Positions 7,098 through 19,192 of a DNA stretch of 40,751 bases are shown one piece after another. The notes beneath the pieces were generated by a model. It was not told the origin of the DNA and did not search any database. It was given only the letters and a program-made list of their open reading frames with translations. The DNA comes from Labilithrix sp. (lineage in GTDB: Bacteria; Myxococcota; Polyangia; Polyangiales; Polyangiaceae). The translations under genes were made by a program, and so were the position numbers. The stretch spans positions 1-40,751 of the forward strand of contig JAQBQL010000008.1 of the NCBI GenBank assembly GCA_028287035.1. Direction: 5' to 3'. Positions within the stretch are counted from its first letter, which is position 1, and each line of letters opens with the position of its first letter.

Positions 7098-7106
7098 TTT
7101 TCCACA
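7098..7106 (+). promoter_or_regulatory. DnaA-box-like nonamer before smc
   Basis: TTTTCCACA fits the relaxed DnaA consensus TTWTNCACA. It is single and lies 11 bp before the smc start, beside the 16-bp inverted repeat. A chance match is quite possible, although the motif is AT-rich for this DNA. Confidence 0.25.
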
Positions 7107-7117
7107 GGATTCCCAGA

Positions 7118-10100
7118 ATGAAGATCAAGCGTCTCGAGCTTCAGGGCTTCAAGTCCTTCGTCGACCGGACGGTGGTGAACTTCGACCACGAGATCATGGG
7201 CATCGTCGGCCCGAACGGATGCGGCAAGTCGAACATCGTCGACGCCATCCGCTGGTCGATGGGCGAGCAGAGCGCGAAGCACCTCCGCGGCAAGAGCATG
7301 GAGGACGTCATCTTCAACGGCTCCGAGTCGCGCTCCCCCGCCGACTTCGCCGAGGTGACGCTGACGTTCGAGAACGACGACCCGACGGGCGTGCCCCACG
7401 AATACAAGGACTACACCGACATCGCGGTGACGCGCCGCCTGCACCGGAGCGGCGACAGCGAGTACCTGATCAACAAGACGCCGGTCCGACTGAAGGACAT
7501 CACCGACCTCTTCCTCGGTACGGGCATCGGTACGAAGGCGTACTCGATCGTCGAGCAGGGCAAGATCGGCCTCATCGTCAGCGCGAAGCCCGAGGACCGG
7601 CGGCTCCTCATCGAGGAGGCGGCCGGCGTCACGAAGTTCAAGAGCCGGAAGAAGCAGGCCGAGCGCAAGATGGAAATGACGCAGCAGAACCTGCTGCGCG
7701 TCGGTGACATCGTCGCGGAGATCGAGCGAAACCTCGGGTCCTTGAAGCGCCAGGCCGCCAAGGCGGAGCGTTTCGTTGCGTACCGGAACGAGCTCGAGGA
7801 CCTCCAGCTCCACGACGCCTCCCACAAGTACCTCGAGCTCCACGGCTGGATCGTCCTCGAGCAGAGCGAGGTCGCTCGCTACTCGCGGGAGGCCGAGGAG
7901 GCGCGCACCAGCCTCGCGGCCCGCGAGGCCGACCTCGAGCAGGCACGCGTCCAGGCGCACGCCGCCGAGGAGGCGCTCGAGCAGGCGAGCGCCGCTGCCT
8001 TCGCCGCCGACAACGGAGTGCGCACCGAGGAGGCCGCCATCGAGCGCGCCAAGGACCGCCTCGATGCGCTCCGGCGGCGCGAGGCCCAGGCCGAGACCGA
8101 GCTCCACGAGATCGAGGAGCAGCAGGCCGCGCTGCTCGTCGAGCGCGACACCGTCGCCGCCGAGGTCGCCGTCTACGAGGAGGGCGAGAACGGCGAAGCG
8201 AGCGCGGCGGCCACGCTCGAGGAGCGGCTCGCGGGCCTCGCCGAGGAGCAGGCCGAGGCCGAGCACGTCCTCGTCGAGCTGCGCGACGCGGTGAGCCGCG
8301 CCCAGGCCGAGATCGCGAGCGCCGAGGCGAAGCTCGAAGGCTTCGACCGCCGCCGCCAGGAGCTGCTCTTCCGCGAGGAGAAGCTGTCGTCGGAGCGCGT
8401 GCAGCGGGAAGGCAACGTCCTCGAGCTCGCGGCGCGCGTCTCGCAGCTGGCGCTCGCCATCGACGACCTCCGCAACGGCAAGGTCAGCACCGCCGAGGAG
8501 CGCGAGCAGCTCGAGGCCCGGCTCACCGAGCTCCGCAAGTCGATCACCGAGAGTGAGCAGGCGCTCGAGGAGGCGAAGGCCGAGTGGACGAAGCGCCGCT
8601 CACGCCTCCATGCCCTCACCGAGATGCACGCGCGGCGCGACGGCATCGGCGCCGGGGCCAAGGCCCTCGTCGACACGAAGGATCCCAGCCTGGCCGGGCT
8701 CCTGGCCGACCGCGTGGAGGCGCCCGCCGAGCTCACCGCGGCGCTCGCAGGTTTGCTCGGCGCCCACCTCGAGGACGTGGTGGTCGATGACATCGGCCGC
8801 GGCGTCGAGCTGCTCGCGCTCCTGCGTGAGGGTCGCAAGGGCCGCGCGACGATCGTGCCGCGTCACCCGCCCTTCGTGTCCGGTCGGTCCGCGTTCGTCC
8901 ACGTGCTCCGCGACAGCCGCGGCGCGCCCATCGAGGGCGTCATCGGCCGCCTCGCCGACTCGCTCCGTTATGCCCCTCAGGACGAGTCGCTCGTGCGCGC
9001 TCTCGTGGGCGACGCGATCGTCGTCCAGGACACGGCGGCGGCGCTCCGGCTCCGCAACGTGGCGGCCGGCAAGCATCACGGGCACGACGGCGAGATCGTC
9101 GACTCGCCGTGGTCGGCGTCGGTGCCGACCGACATGCTCATCGTCACGCGCGACGGCACGGTCTTCTATCCGGACGGCCGCATCGCCGGCGGCTCCGGCG
9201 AGGAGGCGGCGGCGCACATGCTCGACGTCGCCCGCGAGATGCGCGAGCTGCAGATCGAGGTCACGCGGCTCGACGCGCTCGTCGCCGAGCGGCTCGCCCA
9301 CCACCAGGGCCTGCGCACGCTCATCGGCGATTGCACCGGCGCGCTCGAGCGGGCGCGGCAGCAGGCGCACCAGAGCGAGCTCGCGCTCGTCCACGCCGAG
9401 AAGGATCTTCGCGCGGCCGAGGCCGAGCTCGACTCGCACAACCAGCGGCTCGAGGCGCTCGGCGTCGACCACGACGAGCTCCGTCGGCTCATCACCGAGG
9501 CGGATGCCGAGCGCGCCGGAGCGATCGAGGTCCTCGAGCGCGCACGGTTCGACCTCGAGCAGTCCGCCCAGGCGGTCGCGATGGCCGACGAGCGCGCCAT
9601 GGACTGGCGCGAGCAGGTGCACGCCCAGCAGCAGCTCGTCATGGAGCGGAAGGTCGCCCTGGCCGGCGCGCGCGAGAAGCTCTCGGCGGCCCGCGGCACC
9701 CTCCAGCGCCTCGCGCGCAGCGAGGTCGAGCTCGCGGAGCGCGCGCATCGCCTCGACACCGAGCTCGAAGGCGGCGCGCGCGAGTACGGCGAGACGGTCG
9801 CCCTCCTCGTGCTCCACCGCGAGCGTCTCTTCGCCGCGCAGGACGCGGGGCGCGCCGCCCACGAGGCGCAGACCGAGACGCGCACGGTGTTCGAGTCGTT
9901 CCGCGCCGATCTCCAGGGACGCGAGGCCGGCCTCAAGGACCTCCGCACGCGCGCCGATCACACGAAGGCCGGGCTGTCCGAGCACGAGATGGGCCTCCGC
10001 GAGCGGCAGCTGTCACTCGACCACCTGCTGACCGGCGTTCGCGAGAAATTCCGCGGGCTGCACCTGCCGCGCATCATCGGCGACTATCACCTTCGCCCCG

Positions 10101-10798
10101 CGCCCGACGGCGAGCTGCGCGACCGGATCGTCGAGCTCTCGGGGCTCCTCGACCGGATGGGAAGCGTCAACCTCGACGCCATGCGCGAGCACGACGACGC
10201 CGAGAAGCGGTACGTGTTCTACACGACGCAGAAGGCCGACCTCGACAAGGCGCTGTCCGACCTCCAGCGCGCCATCGTCCAGATGAACCGCGAGAGCAAG
10301 AAGCTGTTCGAGGAGACGTTCCACGCGGTGAACCAGCGTTTCCAGGAGATCTTCCCGAAGATGTTCCGCGGCGGGCGCGCCGAGCTTCGGCTCACGAACC
10401 CGCAGGACATGCTCGAGACCGGCATCGACATCATCGCGCAGCCGCCCGGGAAGAAGCTCTCGAGCATCGAGCTGATGAGCGGCGGCGAGAAGGCGCTCAC
10501 CGCGGTCAGCCTCATCTTCGCCATCTTCCAGATCAAGCCGTCGCCGTTCTGCATCCTCGACGAGGTCGACGCGCCGCTCGACGAGGCGAACGTCGGTCGC
10601 TACTGCGACATGATCCGCGAGATGACCGACCGCTCGCAGTTCATCCTCATCACGCACATCAAGAAGACCATGCAGATGGTCGACATCCTCCACGGCGTGA
10701 CGATGGGCGAGCCCGGCGTGTCGCGCCTCGTCAGCGTCAAGGTCAGCGAGACGGCCAAGGGCGTGAAGGTGAGCTCGCCCGCGGCGGCGGTCGCCTGA
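7118..10798 (+). CDS. smc: Chromosome segregation protein SMC
   Basis: ATPase that organises and segregates the chromosome with ScpA/ScpB. At 1226 aa it has full family length. The N-terminal Walker A GPNGCGKSN is at 31-39, followed by the conserved IRWSMGEQSAKHLRG. Two long coiled-coil arms rich in Glu/Ala/Arg run from about 165 to 500 and 690 to 1000. The hinge lies between them, around 510-680 (GLLADRVEAPAELTAALAGLLG and later DGTVFYPDGRIAGGSGEEA). The C-terminal head has the ABC signature LMSGGEKAL near 1118 and Walker B FCILDEVDAPLDEANV near 1145. The ATG at 7118 has AGGA 8 bases upstream. scpA/scpB are not nearby. The following lipoprotein gene begins one base after the stop, so the two may be co-translated. 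Confidence 0.98.
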   Translation: MKIKRLELQGFKSFVDRTVVNFDHEIMGIVGPNGCGKSNIVDAIRWSMGEQSAKHLRGKSMEDVIFNGSESRSPADFAEVTLTFENDDPTGVPHEYKDYTDIAVTRRLHRSGDSEYLINKTPVRLKDITDLFLGTGIGTKAYSIVEQGKIGLIVSAKPEDRRLLIEEAAGVTKFKSRKKQAERKMEMTQQNLLRVGDIVAEIERNLGSLKRQAAKAERFVAYRNELEDLQLHDASHKYLELHGWIVLEQSEVARYSREAEEARTSLAAREADLEQARVQAHAAEEALEQASAAAFAADNGVRTEEAAIERAKDRLDALRRREAQAETELHEIEEQQAALLVERDTVAAEVAVYEEGENGEASAAATLEERLAGLAEEQAEAEHVLVELRDAVSRAQAEIASAEAKLEGFDRRRQELLFREEKLSSERVQREGNVLELAARVSQLALAIDDLRNGKVSTAEEREQLEARLTELRKSITESEQALEEAKAEWTKRRSRLHALTEMHARRDGIGAGAKALVDTKDPSLAGLLADRVEAPAELTAALAGLLGAHLEDVVVDDIGRGVELLALLREGRKGRATIVPRHPPFVSGRSAFVHVLRDSRGAPIEGVIGRLADSLRYAPQDESLVRALVGDAIVVQDTAAALRLRNVAAGKHHGHDGEIVDSPWSASVPTDMLIVTRDGTVFYPDGRIAGGSGEEAAAHMLDVAREMRELQIEVTRLDALVAERLAHHQGLRTLIGDCTGALERARQQAHQSELALVHAEKDLRAAEAELDSHNQRLEALGVDHDELRRLITEADAERAGAIEVLERARFDLEQSAQAVAMADERAMDWREQVHAQQQLVMERKVALAGAREKLSAARGTLQRLARSEVELAERAHRLDTELEGGAREYGETVALLVLHRERLFAAQDAGRAAHEAQTETRTVFESFRADLQGREAGLKDLRTRADHTKAGLSEHEMGLRERQLSLDHLLTGVREKFRGLHLPRIIGDYHLRPAPDGELRDRIVELSGLLDRMGSVNLDAMREHDDAEKRYVFYTTQKADLDKALSDLQRAIVQMNRESKKLFEETFHAVNQRFQEIFPKMFRGGRAELRLTNPQDMLETGIDIIAQPPGKKLSSIELMSGGEKALTAVSLIFAIFQIKPSPFCILDEVDAPLDEANVGRYCDMIREMTDRSQFILITHIKKTMQMVDILHGVTMGEPGVSRLVSVKVSETAKGVKVSSPAAAVA

Positions 10799-10799
10799 G

Positions 10800-11378
10800 G
10801 TGACGGGGCGGCGGATCGGATGGGTGATCGCGGCGGCCCTCGTGGCGTGCGGGCGGGAGGGGGCGCGGGTGGACGCGGGGGTGATGGGGAGCGTCGAGGA
10901 GGCAGGGGGGCTCGACGCGCGCGCGGGTGAGGAGCCGGCGGAGGCGGACGCCAACGCGGACGCTCACGCCGACGCCGACGCGGACGCGGGCACCGACGGA
11001 CGGGCGGCGCGCGATGCAGGGGGGCGGATGGGACGGACGATGGCGGTGGCCGCGGTGACGCTCGGGGACGGCGACAGCGGGAAGACCGTGGACCTCGCGC
11101 CCGGGCAGAGCCTCGTGCTGCTGCTCGCGGCCACGCCGACGTCCGGCTTCGACTGGTCGGTCATCGAGGCGCCAGCGGCGCTCGGCGCGCCCACGCTCGA
11201 CTTCGTTGCGGCGGCGGGAGGCGCAATGGGGGCCGCGGGCAAGCGCAAGATCGTCTTCACGGTCGCCGGCGCGCTCGCGCCCGGTGAGCACACGGTGAAG
11301 CTCGGGTACGCGCGCAGCTTCGAGAAGGGCGTGGCTCCCTTCAAGACGTTCGTGTTCCGCGTCCGCCCCGCGCGCTGA
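10800..11378 (+). CDS. Lipoprotein with I42 (chagasin-like) protease-inhibitor domain
   Basis: Predicted to inhibit papain-type cysteine proteases, the known role of chagasin/I42 proteins. GTG 10800 starts a signal peptide ending in the lipobox LVAC (Cys17). Next is an acidic linker with Ala-Asp repeats (about 45-65), encoded by a near-hexameric GCGGAC repeat. The inhibitor domain spans about 80-190. Its loop motifs are TPTSGFDW (usual NPTTGYxW), GAAGKRKIVF (usual Gly-rich DE loop) and ARSFEKG in place of the RPWE loop. The key three-loop pattern is therefore present, with a variant last loop. It sits one base after the smc stop but its function is envelope-related, so the link is probably only transcriptional. 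It could protect against the cell's own secreted proteases or prey enzymes (inference). Confidence 0.75.
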   Translation: MTGRRIGWVIAAALVACGREGARVDAGVMGSVEEAGGLDARAGEEPAEADANADAHADADADAGTDGRAARDAGGRMGRTMAVAAVTLGDGDSGKTVDLAPGQSLVLLLAATPTSGFDWSVIEAPAALGAPTLDFVAAAGGAMGAAGKRKIVFTVAGALAPGEHTVKLGYARSFEKGVAPFKTFVFRVRPAR

Positions 11379-11569
11379 GGCGGCACCTCCGGCGGCGCAG
11401 CGACGACGCGTGCGAGCACCGGCAAAGCCGCGCCCGAAACCGCGCCTGCGATGATTGGGTCGATGCGCGGGCGCACGTCTCGGCTGCGCGCGCGCGCACG
11501 ACGAACGCAGCGATCCCGCCCCGTGCTGGCGTGCGGTCGGGGCACGGCGGTTGCGAGGGGGGAATGCAC

Positions 11570-12283
11570 ATGAAGCAGCGGAATCCGGTTCGCACGATCC
11601 TGACGGTCTCGGCCCTTGCCCTCGTGGGGGCGCTCGGCGCCTGTGTGGGCGACGATCCGTCGTCAGGCGGGCCATCCGGCGACGTCGACACCGGCGCCAG
11701 CTCGGGTGCGAGCGGCAGCTCCGGCTCGTCGGGCTCTTCCGGCAGCTCGGGAAGCTCGGGAAGCTCCGGAAGCTCCGGCAGCTCGGGAAGCTCGGGGAGC
11801 TCCGGCACGGAGGACGGCGGGGCGGACGCGGCGGCCGACAGCGGGGCCGACGCAGCGCCGCCGGTCGCATGCTCGGAGGAGCCCGTGGTGAGCGGCGCCT
11901 TCAACATCTCCTGCCGGGCCGCCGCCGGGACCACTACCCCCGGAGGCATCCTCCAGACGGGCACCTACCTGCTCACGAGCTACTTCGGCTGCCCCGGTAC
12001 CGTGCACTACCAGATCGGCTGGGGCGTGGTGTTCCAGGAGGGCGGCCAGACGTACCTGCGTTACGTGCGCAGCGCGAAGGCGGCGCCGTCGGACGTGGGG
12101 ACGAAGCTGGTCAGCACGCTCCGCCTCACCGCGGGGACCGGCGGGGTGCTCGGCACCGTCGAGGAGTGCGAGCCGGCGACGAAGGGCACGACCCGCACCG
12201 GGCACTACCAGCAGACCGCCGGCACCCCGACGAAGCTCACGCTCGACTTCGCGGGCGAGCAGCTGGAGTGGACCAAGCAGTAG
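11570..12283 (+). CDS. Lipoprotein with Ser/Gly repeat linker
   Basis: 237 aa, family not recognised. I chose ATG 11570 because a GAGGGGGG purine run ends 7 bases upstream; an ATG two codons earlier is too close to it. The signal peptide ends in LGAC (Cys25). A linker of roughly 35 residues made of Gly-Ser-Ser repeats and a short Asp/Ala-rich stretch lead to a C-terminal domain of about 135 residues with four Cys (CSEEP, ISCRA, FGCPG, EECEP). They could form two disulfides outside the cytoplasmic membrane. The domain is rich in Thr, Gly and aromatic residues and looks beta-structured. It is in the lipoprotein/barrel cluster downstream of smc, 191 bp after the I42 gene; I see no clear promoter in that gap. 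Confidence 0.75.
   Translation: MKQRNPVRTILTVSALALVGALGACVGDDPSSGGPSGDVDTGASSGASGSSGSSGSSGSSGSSGSSGSSGSSGSSGSSGTEDGGADAAADSGADAAPPVACSEEPVVSGAFNISCRAAAGTTTPGGILQTGTYLLTSYFGCPGTVHYQIGWGVVFQEGGQTYLRYVRSAKAAPSDVGTKLVSTLRLTAGTGGVLGTVEECEPATKGTTRTGHYQQTAGTPTKLTLDFAGEQLEWTKQ
11717..11806 (+). repeat. Ten tandem 9-bp units encoding the Ser/Gly linker
   Basis: Ten consecutive 9-bp units close to AGCTCSGGM (for example AGCTCGGGA twice in succession at 11744-11761). Each unit encodes Ser-Ser-Gly in one phase, so copy-number changes keep the frame and would only alter linker length. Confidence 0.9.
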
Positions 12284-12329
12284 GGGCGGAGTGCAGCGGC
12301 GGCGCGCGATAGGGCCTACGCTGGGCCCC

Positions 12330-13154
12330 ATGCGTCCGTCACACCTTCTCGGCGCCGCGATCGCGGCGGCCTTGCTCGCCGCGTCCCCGGCGGCGCTCGC
12401 CTGCGGGGCGGCCTACCCCGGTGGACCGGTCATGTGCGACTACCCTCGGCGGAATGCCGACGGCACGCTGGTGGATCGCCCGCCGAGCGGCGCGGAGGCC
12501 AGCGGCGCGCCCGTCGCCCACCTGTCGGCGAGCTACGCGTTCACCTCGACGACCATCCTCTTCGGCAGCGGCCGACGTGCCGACCTCACGCGCCACGGCG
12601 TCTTCGGCGCGCTGCAGCTCCCGCTGAACCGCGCGGGCACCGTCACGGGCCTCGTGTCCGCGGGCGGCATCGTGGGCGGGACCCTCGTGCACGGGGCGGC
12701 GCGCGACACGGTCGGCCCCGGGTTCGCGGCGAACGTCGGCGCCGCGTGGCGCGTGTAAGACGGCGCGGCGTACGCGCCCTTCGTGCAGCTCACCGCGACG
12801 CTCTCGTTCACGCACATGGGCACGCGCACCGACGACGAGGGCACCCGCACCCACGGCAGCGTGTCGGGCGCGGCGAGCTCGACGACGTTCACGGCCGGTG
12901 ATCTCCGCGCGGGCGTGATCGTCGGCAAGACCTTCGGCGACGTCCTCACGCCGTACGTGACGGGACGCGTGTTCGGCGGTCCCATCTACTGGCACCTCGA
13001 CGGCGCCTCGGTGACCGGCACCGATCTCTACAAGTACCAGGCAGGCGGCGGCGTCTCCCTCGCCCTCCTCCGCCGGAGGCTCGACGTGTTCGCCGAGGGC
13101 ATCGCGCTCGGCGAGCGAGGCTTCGCGGCGGGGCTCGGGACCACGTTCTTCTAG
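12330..13154 (+). pseudogene. Outer-membrane beta-barrel protein interrupted by one in-frame TAA
   Basis: From ATG 12330 the frame codes a signal peptide (cleavage likely after ALA, before CGAAYPGG) and barrel-like strands for 142 residues. It then meets TAA at 12756-12758. The same frame continues without break for 131 more residues with the same codon bias and alternating strands (QLTATLSFTHM, AGVIVGKTFG, YVTGRVFGG), ending GLGTTFF with a C-terminal Phe as expected for outer-membrane insertion. Around the stop the peptide reads AWRV-stop-DGAAYAPFVQL. A single TAC-to-TAA change would restore Tyr and a 274-aa protein. So this is a very recent nonsense mutation or a sequencing/assembly error. 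No start with a ribosome site is evident for the second half. Family not recognised. Confidence 0.8.
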
Positions 13155-13253
13155 TGGGGCTCTGCCGCTCGGCTTGGCCGAGGCTCCGCGGATCCGTTGC
13201 GCGGCTGGCAGCACGCACGATTCGCCTGCCGCGACCGGCGCTGCGCGGCGAGG
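13155..13253. repeat. Intergenic repeat copy A
   Basis: Begins directly after a barrel gene's stop with TGGGGCTCTGCCGCTCG and ends with TCGCCTGCCGCGACCGGCGC followed by TGCGCGGCG. Copy B at 14309-14398 has nearly the same two ends. An internal perfect hairpin, CTCGGC-TTG-GCCGAG, spans 13168-13182. No T-run follows. The middle parts of the copies align poorly. Confidence 0.4.
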
Positions 13254-13312
13254 AGACGTGCTCCTCGCGAGCGCTTCGACCGCGAGGGGCGGACGCGCTA
13301 CACCCGTCGCTC

Positions 13313-13786
13313 ATGAGGTGGACGAAGACTGCTTGGCTTCTTGCGCTGTGCGGATGCGGCGCGCTCGGCTCGGTCGCGTCCGAGGGCGTCGACTTCGCCG
13401 GCGCGAAGGCCGACGCGTACTGCGACCGCCGCTTCGTGACCGCGGGCGGTCAGGCCGCGGCATTTTGCCAGGAGCAGGCCTCGACGGTGGCCGCCGCCGA
13501 GTTCGCCGACGACTGCCGCACGAAGCACAAGGCGACCGCCGGCGCTGGACTCTGCCCGCGCGCGAACGTCATCGCAGGCTGTCGCACGCTCGAGAAGCAC
13601 GACGACGACTCGACCACCACCGACTGGTACTACGACGTCTCGGGCCTGCTCGCCGAGGCCGGTCCGAACGCCGGCCCCGACGGCGGGCAGACGTTCGACA
13701 GCGTGCAGAAGAGCGTCGCGCAGGTCACCGCGACGTGCGCCGATCGCGCTCGCTACGAGAGCGGCGCGGAGCTCGTTCTTCCTTGA
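13313..13786 (+). CDS. Cysteine-rich lipoprotein, unknown
   Basis: 157 aa from ATG 13313, family not recognised. The short signal peptide ends in LCGC, making Cys15 the probable lipidation site; Cys13 is less well placed. The mature part has six Cys (YCDRR, FCQEQ, DCRTK, LCPRA, GCRTL, TCADR) spread over about 110 residues. They could make three disulfides in the oxidising envelope. The rest is polar and probably helical. The stop at 13784-13786 overlaps the TTG start of the next gene (TTGA), so the two products are likely made together. An in-frame upstream extension exists but covers repeat copy A and lacks a signal sequence at its start, so I rejected it. Confidence 0.7.
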   Translation: MRWTKTAWLLALCGCGALGSVASEGVDFAGAKADAYCDRRFVTAGGQAAAFCQEQASTVAAAEFADDCRTKHKATAGAGLCPRANVIAGCRTLEKHDDDSTTTDWYYDVSGLLAEAGPNAGPDGGQTFDSVQKSVAQVTATCADRARYESGAELVLP

Positions 13787-14304
13787 TCGTGCTCGTCCTG
13801 GCGGCGCCCCCGTCGAACGTGCAGCTTCCCTCCCCGGCCCTGGTCGCGCCCGCCGAGACGGTCGCCGCGAACGCGGTGTTCTTCGAGGCCCTCGGCAGCG
13901 GGCTCCTCTACTCGGTGAACTACGAGCGCTTCTTCGACCGCTGGCACCTCGGCCTGCGCGGCGGCGCAAGCTACTTCACCTACCCGGTCTCGAGCTACGG
14001 GCGGAGCGGCAACCTCACGCTCGTCAGCTTCCCGCTGCTGGCGAGCTACTACGTGACCTGGGGCCGCCATCACCTGCAGCTCGGGCTCGGCGCGACGGTG
14101 CTCTACACGGGCGCCTCGAGCGACTCGGAGGGCGTCGAGTTCAGCACCGAGCGCTCCGGGCTCGGCGTCGCGGCGACGGCGATGGTCGGCTACCGCTACT
14201 GGCCGCGCGACGGCGGCTTCTCGTTCGGCGTCGGCTTCACGCCGCTCGTGCGGACGACCAGCTTCCTCCCGTGGGGCGGCGCCTCGGTCGGCTACGTGTT
14301 CTAG
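13783..14304 (+). CDS. Small outer-membrane beta-barrel protein
   Basis: 173 aa if started at TTG 13783, which overlaps the previous stop by four bases; GTG 13789 is the alternative. A short hydrophobic N-terminus (VLVLAAP) may be a weak signal peptide. The body shows amphipathic strands with aromatic girdles: FEALGSGLLYSVNYERFF, LGLRGGASYFTYPV, LVSFPLLASYYVTWG, LQLGLGATVLYTG. It ends GGASVGYVF with a terminal Phe. The FEALGxGLLYSxNYxRxF opening is a pattern I associate with small barrel proteins of unknown function in several phyla; this rests on memory. It is coupled to the Cys-rich lipoprotein, suggesting a two-part envelope unit, and is convergent with parE. Confidence 0.7.
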   Translation: MIVLVLAAPPSNVQLPSPALVAPAETVAANAVFFEALGSGLLYSVNYERFFDRWHLGLRGGASYFTYPVSSYGRSGNLTLVSFPLLASYYVTWGRHHLQLGLGATVLYTGASSDSEGVEFSTERSGLGVAATAMVGYRYWPRDGGFSFGVGFTPLVRTTSFLPWGGASVGYVF

Positions 14305-14308
14305 CAGG

Positions 14309-14398
14309 TGGGGCTCCGCCCCTCGCTCGCGAGCCTCCCCGCGATGTGCTCGCACCGGCGTGCCTCGCCTGCGGCGAACGCGCTGCGCGCCGCGAAGC
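14309..14398. repeat. Intergenic repeat copy B
   Basis: Lies between convergent genes, 5 bases after a barrel-gene stop. It starts TGGGGCTCCGCCCCTCG (17 bases, two differences from copy A at 13155) and ends with TCGCCTGCGGCGAACGCGCT. A hairpin GGGGC-TCC-GCCCC spans 14310-14322, and a 10-bp palindrome GCTCGCGAGC follows. It could help end transcription from either side, but no T-run is present. Confidence 0.4.
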
Positions 14399-14407
14399 AC
14401 GCGTACT

Positions 14408-16321
<1,914 letters not shown>

Positions 16322-16329
16322 GAAGGTCC

Positions 16330-18768
<2,439 letters not shown>

Positions 18769-18969
18769 ATGCGGGCCCCGTCACTGTCGCCTACCTGCTC
18801 ATGCGAACCTTGGTCAACATTCAGGCGATCGCCGGCGGGCGCGGCCCGGGTTCCTCTGCAGACGAAACTTTCCGTCGTGGCTGCCGCCCACTCTGCGTCT
18901 CTTCGCGGGTTTGCGCATTCTGGTCACTAGGCGGGCCCCGCGACCTCGATACGGTGACAACCGATCATC
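18769..18969. other. Divergent intergenic region between parC and a small gene
   Basis: About 200 bp without a convincing gene. On the minus strand TTGACC (18812-18817) is a possible parC -35, but no good -10 lies 16-18 bp downstream. On the plus strand TACGGT (18950-18955), the same hexamer as the rpsP -10, precedes the small gene by 14 bp without a matching -35. A short GGTCAC/GTGAC inverted pair brackets 18922-18958. Confidence 0.3.
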
Positions 18970-19179
18970 ATGCCCAGAGCGGACACGCTTCTTCCTCCTG
19001 CAGGGCTCGACGACGAGCACGACCGGGACGTCACGTACGGCGAGGAGCGCGCGCTCGCAGCGGTCGACGAGATGCGCGAGCAGCTCTGGCGGAGCGCCGG
19101 ACCGGGGACCTCGAGCTTCCCGGCGATCCCGGTCGCTCGTCCGATCGAGGCCGACGAGCCGTTCATCAAGGCCCGCTAG
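18970..19179 (+). CDS. Small hypothetical protein upstream of MFS transporter
   Basis: 69 aa from ATG 18970, not recognised. Third-position G/C bias is strong from about codon 13. The sequence is acidic in the middle (LDDEHDRDVTYGEERALAAVDEMREQLW) and ends in a Pro-rich stretch with EADEPFIKAR. No signal peptide or membrane segment. It ends 13 bp before the MFS start, so the two are probably co-transcribed. No clear Shine-Dalgarno precedes the ATG, and a later start cannot be excluded. Confidence 0.5.
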   Translation: MPRADTLLPPAGLDDEHDRDVTYGEERALAAVDEMREQLWRSAGPGTSSFPAIPVARPIEADEPFIKAR

Positions 19180-19192
19180 GCGTCGTGGCGCC

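Noticed and set aside
12783..13154. Second half of the broken barrel as an independent gene
   Set aside because: It starts mid-barrel, has no signal peptide or clear ribosome site, and is in frame with the first half.
18789..18817. TTGACC-based parC promoter
   Set aside because: No -10 hexamer better than 2 of 6 at 16-18 bp spacing; noted only in the intergenic entry.
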